Assembly: GCF_964199755.1 (NCBI RefSeq)
Contig: NC_133896.1
Location: 103,260,301-103,324,300, forward strand
Source: Larus michahellis
Taxonomy: Eukaryota > Chordata > Aves > Charadriiformes > Laridae
Direction: 5' to 3'
DNA length: 64,000 nucleotides
Positions 1 to 33,800 of this stretch are shown in pieces. The position numbers and the translations under genes were made by a program. The notes beneath the pieces are model-generated. The model saw only the letters and a program-made list of their open reading frames with translations, did no database searches and was not told the DNA's origin. Position 1 is the first letter of the stretch; every line of letters begins with the position of its first letter.

Positions 1-2257
1 GGCTCAAAGTTCCTGGTGGGCCCAGGCAGCCTCCATCACATGCTAGTGGGGTTGAGCACCCTTCCTCACTGCAAGCCATGTTGCAGATACTTAGACTTCC
101 AGTGTCCTAGGTGGCACTCTGATCTGTGCATCTGATCTCCCACCAGGACATCTGGCAAGTCTAAGCTTCATTCTTTTTCATTTTGAGGTGGATCTGTTCA
201 TTCTCTCGCTAGAGAGTGGGTGCTATCTCTGATTTTTGTCTTCATATCCACATAATGGTTTGCTTAATTACAGATATTTCAAAATGCAACTACATTAAGT
301 GAGCCTGGCACTCTTTTTATTGACATGGGCTGTTCAGTGGCGTGGTTCTGTTCACTGCAGTGAAGTCAGTTAGGACTTACTCTAAGGTAAATGAGAGAAG
401 GAACAGCCTGGGTTAATCTGGTTCATGCTCAGTGTCCCCATAGGCTCTGTCGTATAAAAGAAATGCCTTTCCTTGCGAGGTGTTATGTTTGTTTCAGTCC
501 AGTTTATTTTTTCTCTGACTGTTCTGGCACCTTTAAAAATCAGGCACCAAATGATACACAGACTTAAACAGGCTCCCTGCACACGGAAGTTCATTTCGTC
601 TATCCGTTGAGTTTGTGGTCCAACATTTCTGAGCCACTCCTCAAAGTGCGTATTTGTAACTCTCTCTCATCCATCGTGAAGCTTACTCCCTGCATCTGTA
701 GCAATAGAGAGTAACACAGCCTCACATAAAGAGGCAGGATGCTTATCGCACTACTTAAATAAACGAGGAAAATCAATATTGTTTAAAAGTTCAGCATTGA
801 CAAAATGACTTGGATGCCTAATCTGACTTGAAACCATTTATTTAATCTAATGTAATAGGGGCCTGAGCTAATGCACAACACAGTCATTTGTTATTTGCTT
901 ATTTTTTTAACCCCCTTAGTGAATCCCCCCTGGGGTCATGAGTCTAAACCGAATGTTTTTTATATAATGGTTTTTATATAATTTTCTAGAATTGTGTATG
1001 TTTGAAATAACTGATAAAATACATTGAAAATTATGCCCATAGATAATGGCATTGGTATATTTTTTCCAACCTGCCTTCTATGACCAGTGCTAAAATTATG
1101 CATTTTTGAAAAAAAGAAATACAATAGCAGCCTGCATCTTCTTTTACTGAATTGCTAAAGTATACATACTGGCATGTCACAGTAATAGAGACATTGCCCC
1201 TCCAACACCTTCTCAGTTTAAAAGCTGCTTACCATCTTGATTTAAAAATCAGCATATTTCTATCTTATTTTTATGACATTGCTTCAGCAGTAATTTATTC
1301 TTCCTTTTGTGTAGCCATGTTTTCTAAGGATAAGGAGTCAGGACATTTGACTTTTTTACAGTTCGGCATCCTATACACCATGGATTTGAATCCATATTTT
1401 ATTTTTTAAATAACATTTATTCAGGTAACACCAGAACACATGCAGTAATTATATTCTGCCATTATATCTCAAATCTGCTTGCATAAAATCTTCTCTGCAG
1501 GCAGAAGCACACTCTGCCTGTATGAGGCAGAGTATAAGGTATATACAGGTATATACAGACATACCTGTATAAGGTATGTCTGTGCCTTTCCTCAGCCCGC
1601 CACCTCCTGTGTTTGTTTGTTTGTTTTTTTTTAAAAAAAAAGACAAATTGTAGTGGCTATGGGGCTAACACTAACAGCATCTTACCCAAGTCTCCTGGTA
1701 ACACCTAAAAGTTAGAAGGAACTTCCAAACACTGCAAATGAAAGGTGCTGTGTCAGTGTAATTTACAGAGTAACAGTGGTATTTCTTTATGTAAGTTCTT
1801 CCCAGTTCTGTTAGTTATTTGGTTTGCTTAAACTAGCTTAAAAGTTAGACAAGAAACAAATCAGGGTAAGTTATTTTATTTAAACATGGGGAGGGTGGTG
1901 GGATAAAAAAATGAGTGAATAAAATTTGTTCTTTCTTTTCCTCCAATCTGCTTTCCCCAGAAAGAGGTACTTAATTTCTAAAGGGCATTTATATTTTCGT
2001 AAAGACTTTTGGTCACTTAATGTACATTTGCTTTTTGATCACACAAATGTATTTGTTTAAATGAAGAACAATTTTTGGAATCCAAGTATTCAACATTTGA
2101 AAAGCTTGACGATAATTTTATTTATGATGAAGTATTTCAATGATAACAAATATTTGGCTGTATCACTCTAAACTAACTTTCATCGTACTGGATACATTAA
2201 TACTCTTGCACGTCTTTTGGCTTTTGCTCCTTTTAACTTCTGAATTCCTCCTTTTAG
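1..2257 (+). other. PHLDB2: PHLDB2 intron (left part outside window)
   Basis: No coding exon is recognisable. The stretch is AT-rich intron ending in the acceptor cctccttttag at 2257. It holds two adjacent perfect hairpins (1511-1533 and 1557-1581) and a T/A homopolymer junction near 1622-1640. Short open frames here carry no domain and are taken as chance. Confidence 0.7.
1511..1581. repeat. Two adjacent perfect hairpins
   Basis: The arms at 1511-1519 (actctgcct) and 1525-1533 (aggcagagt) pair over 9 bp around a 5-nt loop. The arms at 1557-1565 (agacatacc) and 1573-1581 (ggtatgtct) pair over 9 bp around a 7-nt loop. Between them an 11-bp unit, aggtatataca, is repeated in tandem. The function is unknown; they could be remnants of a decayed element or simply intronic hairpins. 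Confidence 0.6.
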
Positions 2258-24181
<21,924 letters not shown>

Positions 24182-25844
24182 TACAAGGGGACAACAGGGC
24201 ATACTGCAATAACATAACAGATGAAGTTAGCCATATGTAGTGAAATCTGAAAAGCCAGTGCGTACTCTGAAATATCCTCCTTATGATGTGCACCCGAAAC
24301 CTCAGAACGAGATGGTTTTACAAATGCATTGAAAAGGGGGGCTTGTTACTTGTTTTAGTTGATCTTTATAGGAATGAAAGAGCTAAAGCTGTTGAGAGAA
24401 TCATAGGGCTCCAAAATGGATAATCAGGCAATTTAAATTACAGCATCTGGATTCAATGATAATTTTCTACAAATTCTCTCATATGGAGAATGTCTTCATA
24501 AACTCATACTAAACAGTTTACAAATGTGTCTGTTCTCATCAGTATGCAAAAATTCTAGAACAAAAAGGTGTAACAAGCATATATTTTAATATGCAGCATT
24601 TGACATTTATAGATGATTAGGTGAGTTTTTAAAACTTTTAGTCAAGTATTTTATAAAAATATAAACAAAAGCAACCCTAAGGTACACATAGTTCATGCCT
24701 TAGTAGTTAAATATTACAACAGAGCCAAAGAGTTATACAATTCCCTTATAATGTTTTCAAATTGTTAGTTGTATCTAACTTTCTGTAAGGGGACAGTGCC
24801 AAAACTCTTCATGACTTTTAATGTAATTAAATTGTTAGGATATTCTGTGTGTTCAAACACCAACTGACACCAACTGTGTGTTTAAAGTCTGCATCTATGG
24901 AGCTCAACATAAAAAGAGAAGGATAGCTTCATAACGATGCATTTTTCCAGAAGGATATGAAATGGAAACACATGTATTAACTTCCTCATAAGGAAGGGGT
25001 TTTTAAATCTTCCCTGTTGAATAGAATGAGCTGATTCTTGACCCTACAGCAATTTTCTTGTAATTTTCTAGTAAGGTCCCAGCATGGTTCTAAACTTACT
25101 CCGTGACAAGTGAATGCTCTACTGAAACCTCTCAAACATTGGTCCCCTTGAAGCCAGCATCAAAATCTCTACCCATCTACAGTCTTTGGAGTCAAGTTTT
25201 CAGCCCCACAGAGTTGTTTTGTTTTTTTTTTTTAAATGCATATCTGCACAGAATAATGCTGTCAAATAAAATAAAAAGAGAGAGGCAAGTTCTACGAGTT
25301 TATGCTAAGCAGTGTATGAATAAGAAACTGAAAATTTTAAGTAGCAGAGACTGAGAGTCCTAAACCAACAAAAATACTGAGGGTGCAGTGGTCTCCCATT
25401 TTAAAATCACTTTCAAGTCCTTGAGTAATGTTGCAAAAACATAACTTATTTAATTGAACTGAACTTCAAGAAAGTCTCTTATGACTTTAAAGAGGTTCTA
25501 TTTCAATAATCAAAACTTAATGTGCTATGTGGTTTGTGTAATAGAAGAAAGCACATTAGCCTTTTTTTTTCTTGATGAAAAGTTAATGGCTTTTGATGGA
25601 ACAAATAAAAAACTGAAAGCAAAATAGAAGTATGCTGGCAGAATATTTTTGTTATACTTTTTAAACCCTGTATCTGTAATGAACGGGTTGAATATTTTGT
25701 GGTATACACAGGTGATATGGTTGCTCTAGCACGACAAACACCAGTTTCAACTTGAATCATGAAAGAAGGACTGTTAGTGCAAGATAATTGTTAACATCTG
25801 TGCAGATCACAGCTTGTAATCTAATGACTTAAAACACTATAAGA

Positions 25845-25850
25845 AATAAA
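25845..25850 (+). terminator. PHLDB2: Proximal poly(A) signal AATAAA of PHLDB2
   Basis: Canonical AATAAA in aagaaataaatggc, 127 bp before the distal signal. It could give a slightly shorter transcript end. Confidence 0.5.
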
Positions 25851-25971
25851 TGGCTTTGGTTTATATAATTATTATTTTTCCCTGATGTATCTTGATTTTA
25901 CTCCTAAGTATGGTTATAAAGGTTTTCTAATAATGATTTTTGTATCCTGCATGATGCAATGAAGGCATTTC

Positions 25972-25977
25972 AATAAA
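25972..25977 (+). terminator. PHLDB2: Distal poly(A) signal AATAAA of PHLDB2
   Basis: Canonical AATAAA in caataaacatttttaaa, followed by T/G-rich atgcttgttttaatt, the usual arrangement of a cleavage site. Confidence 0.75.
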
Positions 25978-25995
25978 CATTTTTAAAAATATGCT

Positions 25996-27093
25996 TGTTT
26001 TAATTATTCACTTGCTGCTTCATCTTGAGACATTTCAGCTTGTGTTTTAAATAGTACATACACTTGTGCAAGCAATTTTGTATTTCTTAGTAATGCGTAA
26101 TCTAACCATGTGTTTTCCCATAAAAGAGCTGTGGAAAATAATCTTTCAGATGGCAGTGATATTGAGTGTAGTCTGTTTACTGCCTGTACATAATACAATA
26201 CCTTTCTCATTTTTTGTGAGCCTTGGATATAGACATATTTTTTGTTTAACTGCAAAACAGAAATTGCTGAAGTGTAAGGGTTTCCCAGTTGTCTGAATAG
26301 TTGCCTTAGACATGACTTGAACTGCAGGAAGCATTAGCTCATTGCAGAAGCCCATGTAGTTTTACGACTTTTTCACTAAGTTTGCTATTATCATCACAAA
26401 GCACAATCGGTTTTGTAGTGGTGGACATAAAGACGATGTAAGCAAAGCATGGCGGTAAGTATCATCTTTTATGGGCAGTCTGCAAGCCCTCCAAGACTAC
26501 CCCCACAGGAGTCAAGCACCCACTTACCCTGAAGGAACTCTGGCAATTGCAAACCACGTAGCCTGTGTCTTAAAAGCCACTGCTGCTGCAGCCCTTGACC
26601 TAGAGCTGCTGACGGGCTGGGCTGGTGCTTGCTTGGGAAAATACCTTTGTGGGCGCTGACCTCTGTAAGTATTGTTTTATTCTTTTCTGTGTGGCCTGTA
26701 TTACAAAAGGTACAGTGGATAAAGACTTCCTTGAAGGAAAACCTTGTTGTGGTTACTGTGTCTGTGCAAATGAGGCCGAGTAGAGATGGGTAACGAGGTA
26801 TGGGCTGGTTCGAATGCCCAGTAGGCTAAGGAATGGCCAAGCCCTGACACTGCTGCAGAGGCAGCCGAGGGAAGGATGATGTGTTTTGAAATGCCATTTC
26901 TCGCCATCTGTACAGGACAAGTAATTACATGTGTTACGTTATATTATAAATTGTGTCCTTTGGAACAGTTTATCCCCACACACCTACAGGCTACCTGAAG
27001 TAGGGGGGCTTCCAGACTGGGTCTTACCAGCCTTGTCGGGTACAGAGGCCTTCACAGAGGTTCACCTCTCCAGAATAAATTTGCACCTAGGGA
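25996..27093. other. Intergenic, PHLDB2 to CR1 fragment
   Basis: About 1.1 kb without a recognisable gene. Short open frames on both strands look random. No regulatory motif is supported. Confidence 0.6.
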
Positions 27094-27509
27094 AATCATA
27101 GAATGCTTTGAGTTGGAAGGGACCTTAGAGATCACCTAGTTCCCACCCCCCTGCTATGGGCAGGGACACCTCCCGCTAGCCCAGACTCCTTAAAGCCTCA
27201 TCCAGCCTGGCCTTGAACACTTCCAGGGATGGGGCATCCACAGCTTCCCTGGGCAACCTGTTCCAGTGCCTCACCACGCTCAGAGTAATGAAATTTCTTC
27301 TTCACTAATCTAAATCTACCTTCTTTCAGTTTAAAAGCGTTACCCCTCGTCCTCTTATCTCCACCCCCTAATAAAGAGTCCTTCCCCATCTTTCCTGTAG
27401 GCCCTCTTTAGGTACTGGAAGGCCGCTGTAAACTCTCAGCGGAGCCTTCTCTTTTCCAGGCTGAACAACCCCAACTCCCTCAGCCTGCCTTCACAGGAGA
27501 GGAGCTCGT
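27094..27509 (-). mobile_element. CR1 3' fragment, antisense, directly upstream of ABHD10
   Basis: On the + strand the stretch opens aatcatagaatgctttgagt and runs through landmarks of the reverse-complemented CR1 3' region: ttggaagggaccttagagat, ctgttccagtgcctcaccac, and gtaatgaaatttcttcttca. About 416 bp remain, covering the 3' UTR and the end of ORF2, severely 5'-truncated. It differs from the 18551 copy, so it is another CR1 subfamily or an older insertion. It ends roughly 50 bp before the CpG-rich promoter of ABHD10. Confidence 0.92.
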
Positions 27510-27629
27510 TAAGTGTGTTTATTGACAAAGCTTTGCCTTCGCCTTCACAGACAAGCATTCGGCATTTTAATTACTCCGACCAACGCCAGCGTCCAGCCCC
27601 TCGCCCTCCTCCCTCCGCCACGGGCAACG

Positions 27630-27639
27630 GCGCATGCGC
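27630..27639. promoter_or_regulatory. NRF-1 core palindrome, copy 1
   Basis: Perfect GCGCATGCGC, the core of the nuclear respiratory factor 1 site, 112 bp upstream of the ABHD10 start codon. NRF-1 drives many nuclear genes for mitochondrial proteins, which fits ABHD10. Binding is inferred. Confidence 0.75.
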
Positions 27640-27677
27640 GTGCCCCGCCACGGGCCAACGCCACTTCACGCGCACCC

Positions 27678-27687
27678 GCGCATGCGC
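27678..27687. promoter_or_regulatory. NRF-1 core palindrome, copy 2
   Basis: Second perfect GCGCATGCGC, 48 bp downstream of the first (start to start) and 64 bp before the ABHD10 start codon. Confidence 0.75.
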
Positions 27688-27750
27688 CTGGCCCCGACGC
27701 CGCAGGTGGCGCCTGCGCAGTGAGGCGCCTGCCCGCCGTGAGCGGCGGCT

Positions 27751-27865
27751 ATGGCGGCGGTGGCGCGGTCGCTGCGGGGGTTGGTACGAGGCGGTGGTGG
27801 CTGCCGTCGTGCCTCGTCCATGGCGATGTTGCTGTCGCCGCTGAGGGCGGTCCCGGGGCTCCCGG
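27751..27865 (+). CDS. ABHD10: ABHD10 exon 1 coding part (mitochondrial presequence)
   Basis: This part is 115 nt, ending in phase 1 at the donor CGG|GTAAGG. It encodes [20 protein letters not shown], then [19 protein letters not shown] second in-frame ATG at 27820 could start a shorter form, but the first has good context and gives the longer basic presequence. Confidence 0.88.
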
Positions 27866-30800
27866 GTAAGGGCAGGGCTCCGGGGCACCTCTGCTGGCGC
27901 TCCGCCGCCGTTCCTCCTCCTCCTCCGCCGGCCTGGGATCCCGGGGGAGAAGGAGGTGTCAGTCAGTCAGAGGGGAGAGGATGCGTGTCTGTGGCGGGTG
28001 TATTACCGCGTGTGATGGCCGTGGGGAAGGGTGTTTGCTGTCGGGGCGGGCGGCAGGAGGTGGCAGCCGCTCCTCCCCTTCAGCGCCCCGTTTCGGTCGG
28101 GAGCGGCCAGGGCCCCCGGGGGAGGTGGGGATGTTAAACTCCGCTCTTCTCCGAGCGGCTGGGTTTCCGACAGGCTTTTTTTCTCCTGCCGAGGCTGCGG
28201 GGGATGGTTGGGTGTCCGTGGGCAGGGGAGGGCAGGTGTGCGTGTCTGCAGAGCGGCTGCTTTCCCAGGCGTGGAAATCGGAGCAACTGCGCCTGCTCGC
28301 TTGCTTGGATGTGAAACAGGCCTGCGTCTGAGCAGCTGAAAAGCTCCCTTTTGAGCGAGATGATCCTCAGCCCAAACACATAGTGCCCCTTCTTGCTGTT
28401 CTAGACTCTGCTTGTCTGGCTTGTTGAGGTTATTCATTGCCTTAAATTTGACAGGCGCCTGCTCTTCTTGATGAGGTAATGAACCTCATCTGAGGTTGCT
28501 CGGTGTAGAAGTGAGTAACACTTAATTGCCGTTAAGGGTGCATGTTTTGAATCTGCATAAAACGTGAATGCAGTGGGCTTTTTGTTGATGGTTTTTCTTC
28601 CTGTGTGTTTAAAGTGGTAGTGTGGTCAGAGTAGATGGCTATTGAGTGTGCCATTAGGTGCTCTGAGACTGGGCTAAGCAGCAGTTGCTGCTGGCAGAAC
28701 TGGTGGCCTTCTTACTCCTATAGCATAGCCAATTGCATGCAATGAGGTATGGAGAGCGTTGAGTCCACTATCTACCAGAGCTGCGTTAATTTGCTGCTGC
28801 TGTTGGCAGTGGGTAGGTCACAGTGCTGGAGTGTTCCCAGGGTTGTTCAGAGGATTTCTTTGGCTTTGACGTGTAGGTGCTGGTCTCAATCACAGTTTCT
28901 GTTGGTCATAATGCAATTAAAATTGCACAGTGATTCTGATATGAAGAGAGTTCCATAGCATCAGGCAAGGGTCCTGTGGTCTTCCTGTAGCTAGCTCCTG
29001 CTGTCTGTAACTCGCTTTTATAAATGCTAAGTACCTCCTTGCACCCTTCAGCAGTGCTTCCCTACTCTTGCCAAGGCCTTTCACTGAAATTGGGATGAAA
29101 AATTACTGTGTAGCTGTTCAGTTATCAATGTTTTTGTGTGTCTAAAGGGAAGTCTGAGAGCATGAGTCCAGTGAGCCTTGCTTTTGGATTGGCTAGGGTG
29201 GTTGCCTTAGAGTTATTCTGCATTATTCAGGTTGGGATTGCTGCTGGTGCCCTTGAAGTGTCAAAACAGTTTGAGGACACTTCCAGAGTGCTGCAGGATG
29301 GAAAAACAGTGACTTCAGAGGTGGTTATCGGGGCTTATGGGGGAGAAATATACTCCTAATTCTTTTTCTATGAAGTTTAGCACTTCCTGGTGTATCTCCT
29401 CTGTTGCTGGCAGGTGAACAAATGACTGGCATACTGATAGACACACACACAACTTTACTGTGGCATTTATTCCCCTTTATGGTAAACAATGCGTGAATAG
29501 GATAAAGAACTGTCTCATTGTTTCAGGAAAGATTTAATGGTTTTACTTATAGTTCAAATGGTATAATTTCTGTTAGACTGTAGGAAAGTGCTGGATACTA
29601 GCTGCATCCTGCGTCTGTTATGCATCCACATTGACCCACACACATGCAAGTTTAAAAACAAACAAAACCCAAACCTCTCTGATAGTGAGAAAACATAACT
29701 CAAAGCTGCAAAACAGTTAAGTGGTGTGATACTGTCGCAGTCTTTTTTTGCAGTATTTATCCCGTTATTATACCACTAGGAAGCTCTGATGTATTGTTTG
29801 GGGTTGCATAGTTTTTGTACCCTGCTATTGATTTACGGTATTGAAGAACCAGTCGTCTTCTAGTCTAAGAATTAAGAGTATCAAAGTCTTAGAAGTCTCA
29901 ACCAAGGTTTCAGTTTAACAAATTATCTTGCCGAGTGGGATAGTAGAATGGATTAAGTGTCCATAACACCTCTCTACAAGTCACTGGTCCTCACCCACAG
30001 TAGAGGTACAAATAACTGCTAAACATAGATTAAATACTGTAGCAGCTGTTGAGATTCAGTATAGTTATTAATTAGATAGCATTTCCTTTGTTAATCGTTT
30101 TTCCTTGTTTGAAAGCAACTCAGGTTTTTTTCATGGTTATTAATGTAAATAACAGAGTCCAACTTAGTGTTCGCTTTCCAAATGTGTCTGGTTTGTTATT
30201 TTGAACTAAAACAAAATAATTTTAACTTTATGCTCATAGGAAAACTTCTTTCTCATGTAATATGTTGCAGATCGCTTTGACAGAAGTTCTAAATGATCTT
30301 TCATTTTTTAAGTAGTGGCAAAATATTTAGGTTTACAAAGTGTTATTTCATTCTGTTTAAACAGAACAGTCTGAGTACTAGACTAATGTAACCTCTCCAG
30401 CAAGAATATACTAAAACATGTAATGAGATATTTGTCCCTCTTTTGGAGATGCTTAAGAAAACCATACTTTTACAATTCTGTTTCTTCTTATAAGATGCGT
30501 TTAATGTATTGCTGTGTATTTACAGAAGATGTAGCTTTATTTTGTTTTTTACCTTCTGTGCTTCATATCTCAGGAAAAGACTGATGTTAAGATGGCATAG
30601 TGAGCCTTTTTTTCCAGTGTTCCTGGCAATAATCTGTAATTTAAGCAGAAATAGCTGTTGATTATATGGTGAAAAAGGATAGATGTCATTTACTTCATTC
30701 GGTTTTAAACAGAGCTAATGTTGTTTTATGTTCGTCATGTTGAAAAAGTTAGAAGATTCTTTCCCAATTCCTGCTTTTGAACTTACCCATTTCTACATCT

Positions 30801-33800
30801 CCATAGGTCTTGTGGATCTGCAGTTTTGATGCAGATGCAGTTTTGTCCTTCCGTTTTCATTTTAATCAAAAATTTATCACCTCATGTACTTGTGAACTTA
30901 CCATTGCACAGAGTACTTTAGTCCCAAAATTATATTTTTTGAAATTCAGTCTGGAAAAAACAAAAATTTAAACTACACAGATGAAAAATCTTACCGTTTC
31001 ATGTGAAATGGGTAGCATATTCAAGATGGTATAAAACATGAGTAGAAATGAAGTATAGGAAATCTTAGCATTTGTCTTCAGTCGACCACTTTGCTAATTG
31101 CTGAGTGAACTCCTTACATGGTTGACATTTAATGATTTGAGAATGAATCACAATCAGCTTTCCCTTTCAGGTTGATCAATACTAGTTAGTCATTAAAGAA
31201 CATAGGAGATTTTTTTTTTTTTCTCGTGAGCCAAAGTATCTTATTTTCACATAATATACCTATAGTTCCTGAATCCTGTTTTTATAAAACATTAGTATTT
31301 CTGCCAAGGTTATCATGATGATTGTACTAAATAGCTCTTTTTATTAGTTTGCAGGCTGAAATCATCAGTCAGCTTTCTTACTCGACCAGATCGACCAAAT
31401 CTTGCTTATCATAAACTAAAAGGCAGGAATCCAGGGGTTATTTTCCTTCCAGGCTTTAATTCAAATATGAATGGTCGGAAAGCAGCTGCCCTCGAAGATT
31501 TCTGCAACTCTCTAGGTCATGCCTTCATCAGGTACATTCCAAGCGTTGTTCTTGAGAAAATGAAACTAATATCATGGGGTAGGCGAAAGGGTAAACTTTG
31601 GCATTTGGATTGGAATGCATGCTGTGCTGTACACAAGCTAAGAAGTATCTTCCATCCATTTCAAATGTAGGAATTCTGTCTGTAGCGAGACTGAGGTAAA
31701 TCAGGAGAATATATCCTGAAAGTAATTCAGAAGATTCTCTAACAAATTTCTGTAGTCTAGCTAGTGCTATGTGTTACATGAAGGCTATAGGCACAAAAAT
31801 GAAAAAGATAGGACCTGGAGTTCTAAGTACTTAAGTTACCACTCTAAGCATGCTTCTTAACTGCCAGTTCTTGTTAAGTTACCCAGTGCCTTCTGTGGTT
31901 TTAGAAGAATATGCATATGCTTGGTGATACTCTCCTTTGATAGACTAGGTTGAATACTGAGTTTCCTAAGTCTTCGAATTTGGGTATAGCATTTGAAAGA
32001 GAGCTTCTACTTTTAAAAAATACTTTTAAAATTGAAGTATTTGGGGGTTTTTGTCTGTAAGGGAAATTCTTTGTCTGAGAGATATCCTGTTAAATTTGGA
32101 TATTGTTATACCAAACGATGAGAGAATGCTGCATTGCTTAGTTGCATGTATTGTGTTTAAACCTCTTTTCATCTGATTTCTGGTGCTAGTGATATACAGC
32201 ACCAAGTAAGAAAATCTTCAATGTGGTATCTTGTCCCCATTTAATTTGATTAAGCGGTACTGTTTACTTAGTTTCTGTGTTGCTGTAGACAGTACTGTGA
32301 CTTTCATTTTGATGTTTACTTTTTCAGATTTGATTATACAGGATGTGGAAGTTCAGGTGGTAAATTCGAGGAGTGTACAATTGGGAAGTGGAGAAAAGAT
32401 GTTCTGTCCATACTGGATGAACTTACAGATGGACCACAGGTTGTATGTTATTTTTAAACATAGAATGCTTTTTATCTTCAAGGTAGAACATTAATCAAAA
32501 ATATGCCATAATAGCTCTGGTCAACAGTAGCTTCTGTTTAACAACTGACACCTGCTCACTTTCAAGCTGAATCATTTGAGAGGTCATATTTGTAAGACCT
32601 CTTTTGCAAGCAGGTACATCACAAAATCATGGAAACGAGGGTGGCAGGACCTCCTGGGGGTCGTTTATTAGAGCCCCCTGCTCAGAGCAGGGCTGTCATC
32701 CCAGGGAGTCTGAGAAAGCCTCGTGGTGGAGCTTCCACCTGACGGGGTTCCAGTGCAGCGCAGCCCTCTTCATGAAAAAGTATTTCACTGTCCTGTGCTG
32801 ATACATTAATTAAAGGATATGCAGGGTTGTTACAAGTTAAAATACTCTATGTGATAAAATAGCTTTAAAAAAAACCCAAACTAGTAGAAGCAGCATTTGA
32901 CTTCTTCAGTTACTTTAAAAATGACTGTGAGAAACCTGAAATCTTGTGCAATCTGGGAATGCCTGGTTGTGTTTAAAACAGTTTTATATTATGAATTGCT
33001 TTTGACCTCTTTCACTGCACTGAGCCTTTACCATGTGCATTTATTTTAAGAAGGAAACATAAAGTATGTATGTGATACTGAATTGTTTCAACTCTGATTT
33101 CGTTTACAGTGTTTCAGTCTCAGACAGCAATAACCAGCCATGCCAAACAAAAAGAATAATAAAATACCAGATCCTGTGGTGCTTACTCAGGCAAAATTTC
33201 CACCGGAAGTGACAGCAGTTCTGCCTGGGTAAGGACAGCAGGATTATGCCCAAGGTTTAAGTAGTTAAACAAAATGAAAACTGATATTTTGTAGAAAAAT
33301 AAAAAAATTGTTAGCAGCTTCCTGTAAAATGATCGTGTATTTTCTCTTTTTTTTTCAGATTCTGGTGGGCTCCAGCATGGGTGGATGGCTGATGCTTCAT
33401 GCTGCAATAGCACGCCCGGATAAAGTAGCTGCTCTAGTTGGAGTAGCTGTAGCAGCAGACCATTTTGTAACAGCTTTTAAGAAGCTTCCCATTGAGGTAA
33501 ATGTTAATGATTGACCTTTGTGCAATCTGAAAATCTATCAGGCGTTTAAGAAATTCTGTTGTTCAAGCTGTATTTTTCCTGCAAGTCTTTCAGTAAGTTT
33601 TCTCTGTGGTGGAGGTAAGCTGAAAGTTTGCGTTGATCTAGAAGTCTGAAAAGTGCTGTGCTTCCAGTATGAAGTTAGTGGGAGCACTACCTAGAATGTG
33701 TTTATATTACTATGGCATACAGGACATGAAGTTGGGTCCCTGCTGTTCAGCAGTCCATTAGATTTCAGTGTTGGATGTCTTATATTTGCATTCAAATTCG

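Larger units (their letters stand above)
24182..25995 (+). other. PHLDB2: PHLDB2 3' UTR
   Basis: AT-rich non-coding stretch between the PHLDB2 stop and its poly(A) signals, with many ATTTA-like and TTTTTAAA elements. The end near 25995 is inferred from the distal AATAAA at 25972 and the T/G-rich downstream sequence. Short open frames inside it show no domain. Confidence 0.75.
27560..28330 (+). promoter_or_regulatory. ABHD10: CpG island promoter of ABHD10
   Basis: This is the only strongly CpG-dense block in the window. It covers the ABHD10 upstream region, exon 1 and the start of intron 1. There is no TATA box at a suitable place. It contains two perfect NRF-1 core palindromes and a related tgcgca half site at 27714-27719. 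A duplicated unit, cgccacggg(c)caacg, lies at 27616-27629 and 27647-27660. Transcription probably starts between about 27690 and 27750 (inference). Confidence 0.85.

Noticed and set aside
27513-27888. Open frames of 105-118 codons on both strands over the ABHD10 promoter
   Set aside because: They are Arg/Ala/Pro-rich frames produced by CpG-dense sequence that is poor in stop codons. The real frame is the one from the ATG at 27751.
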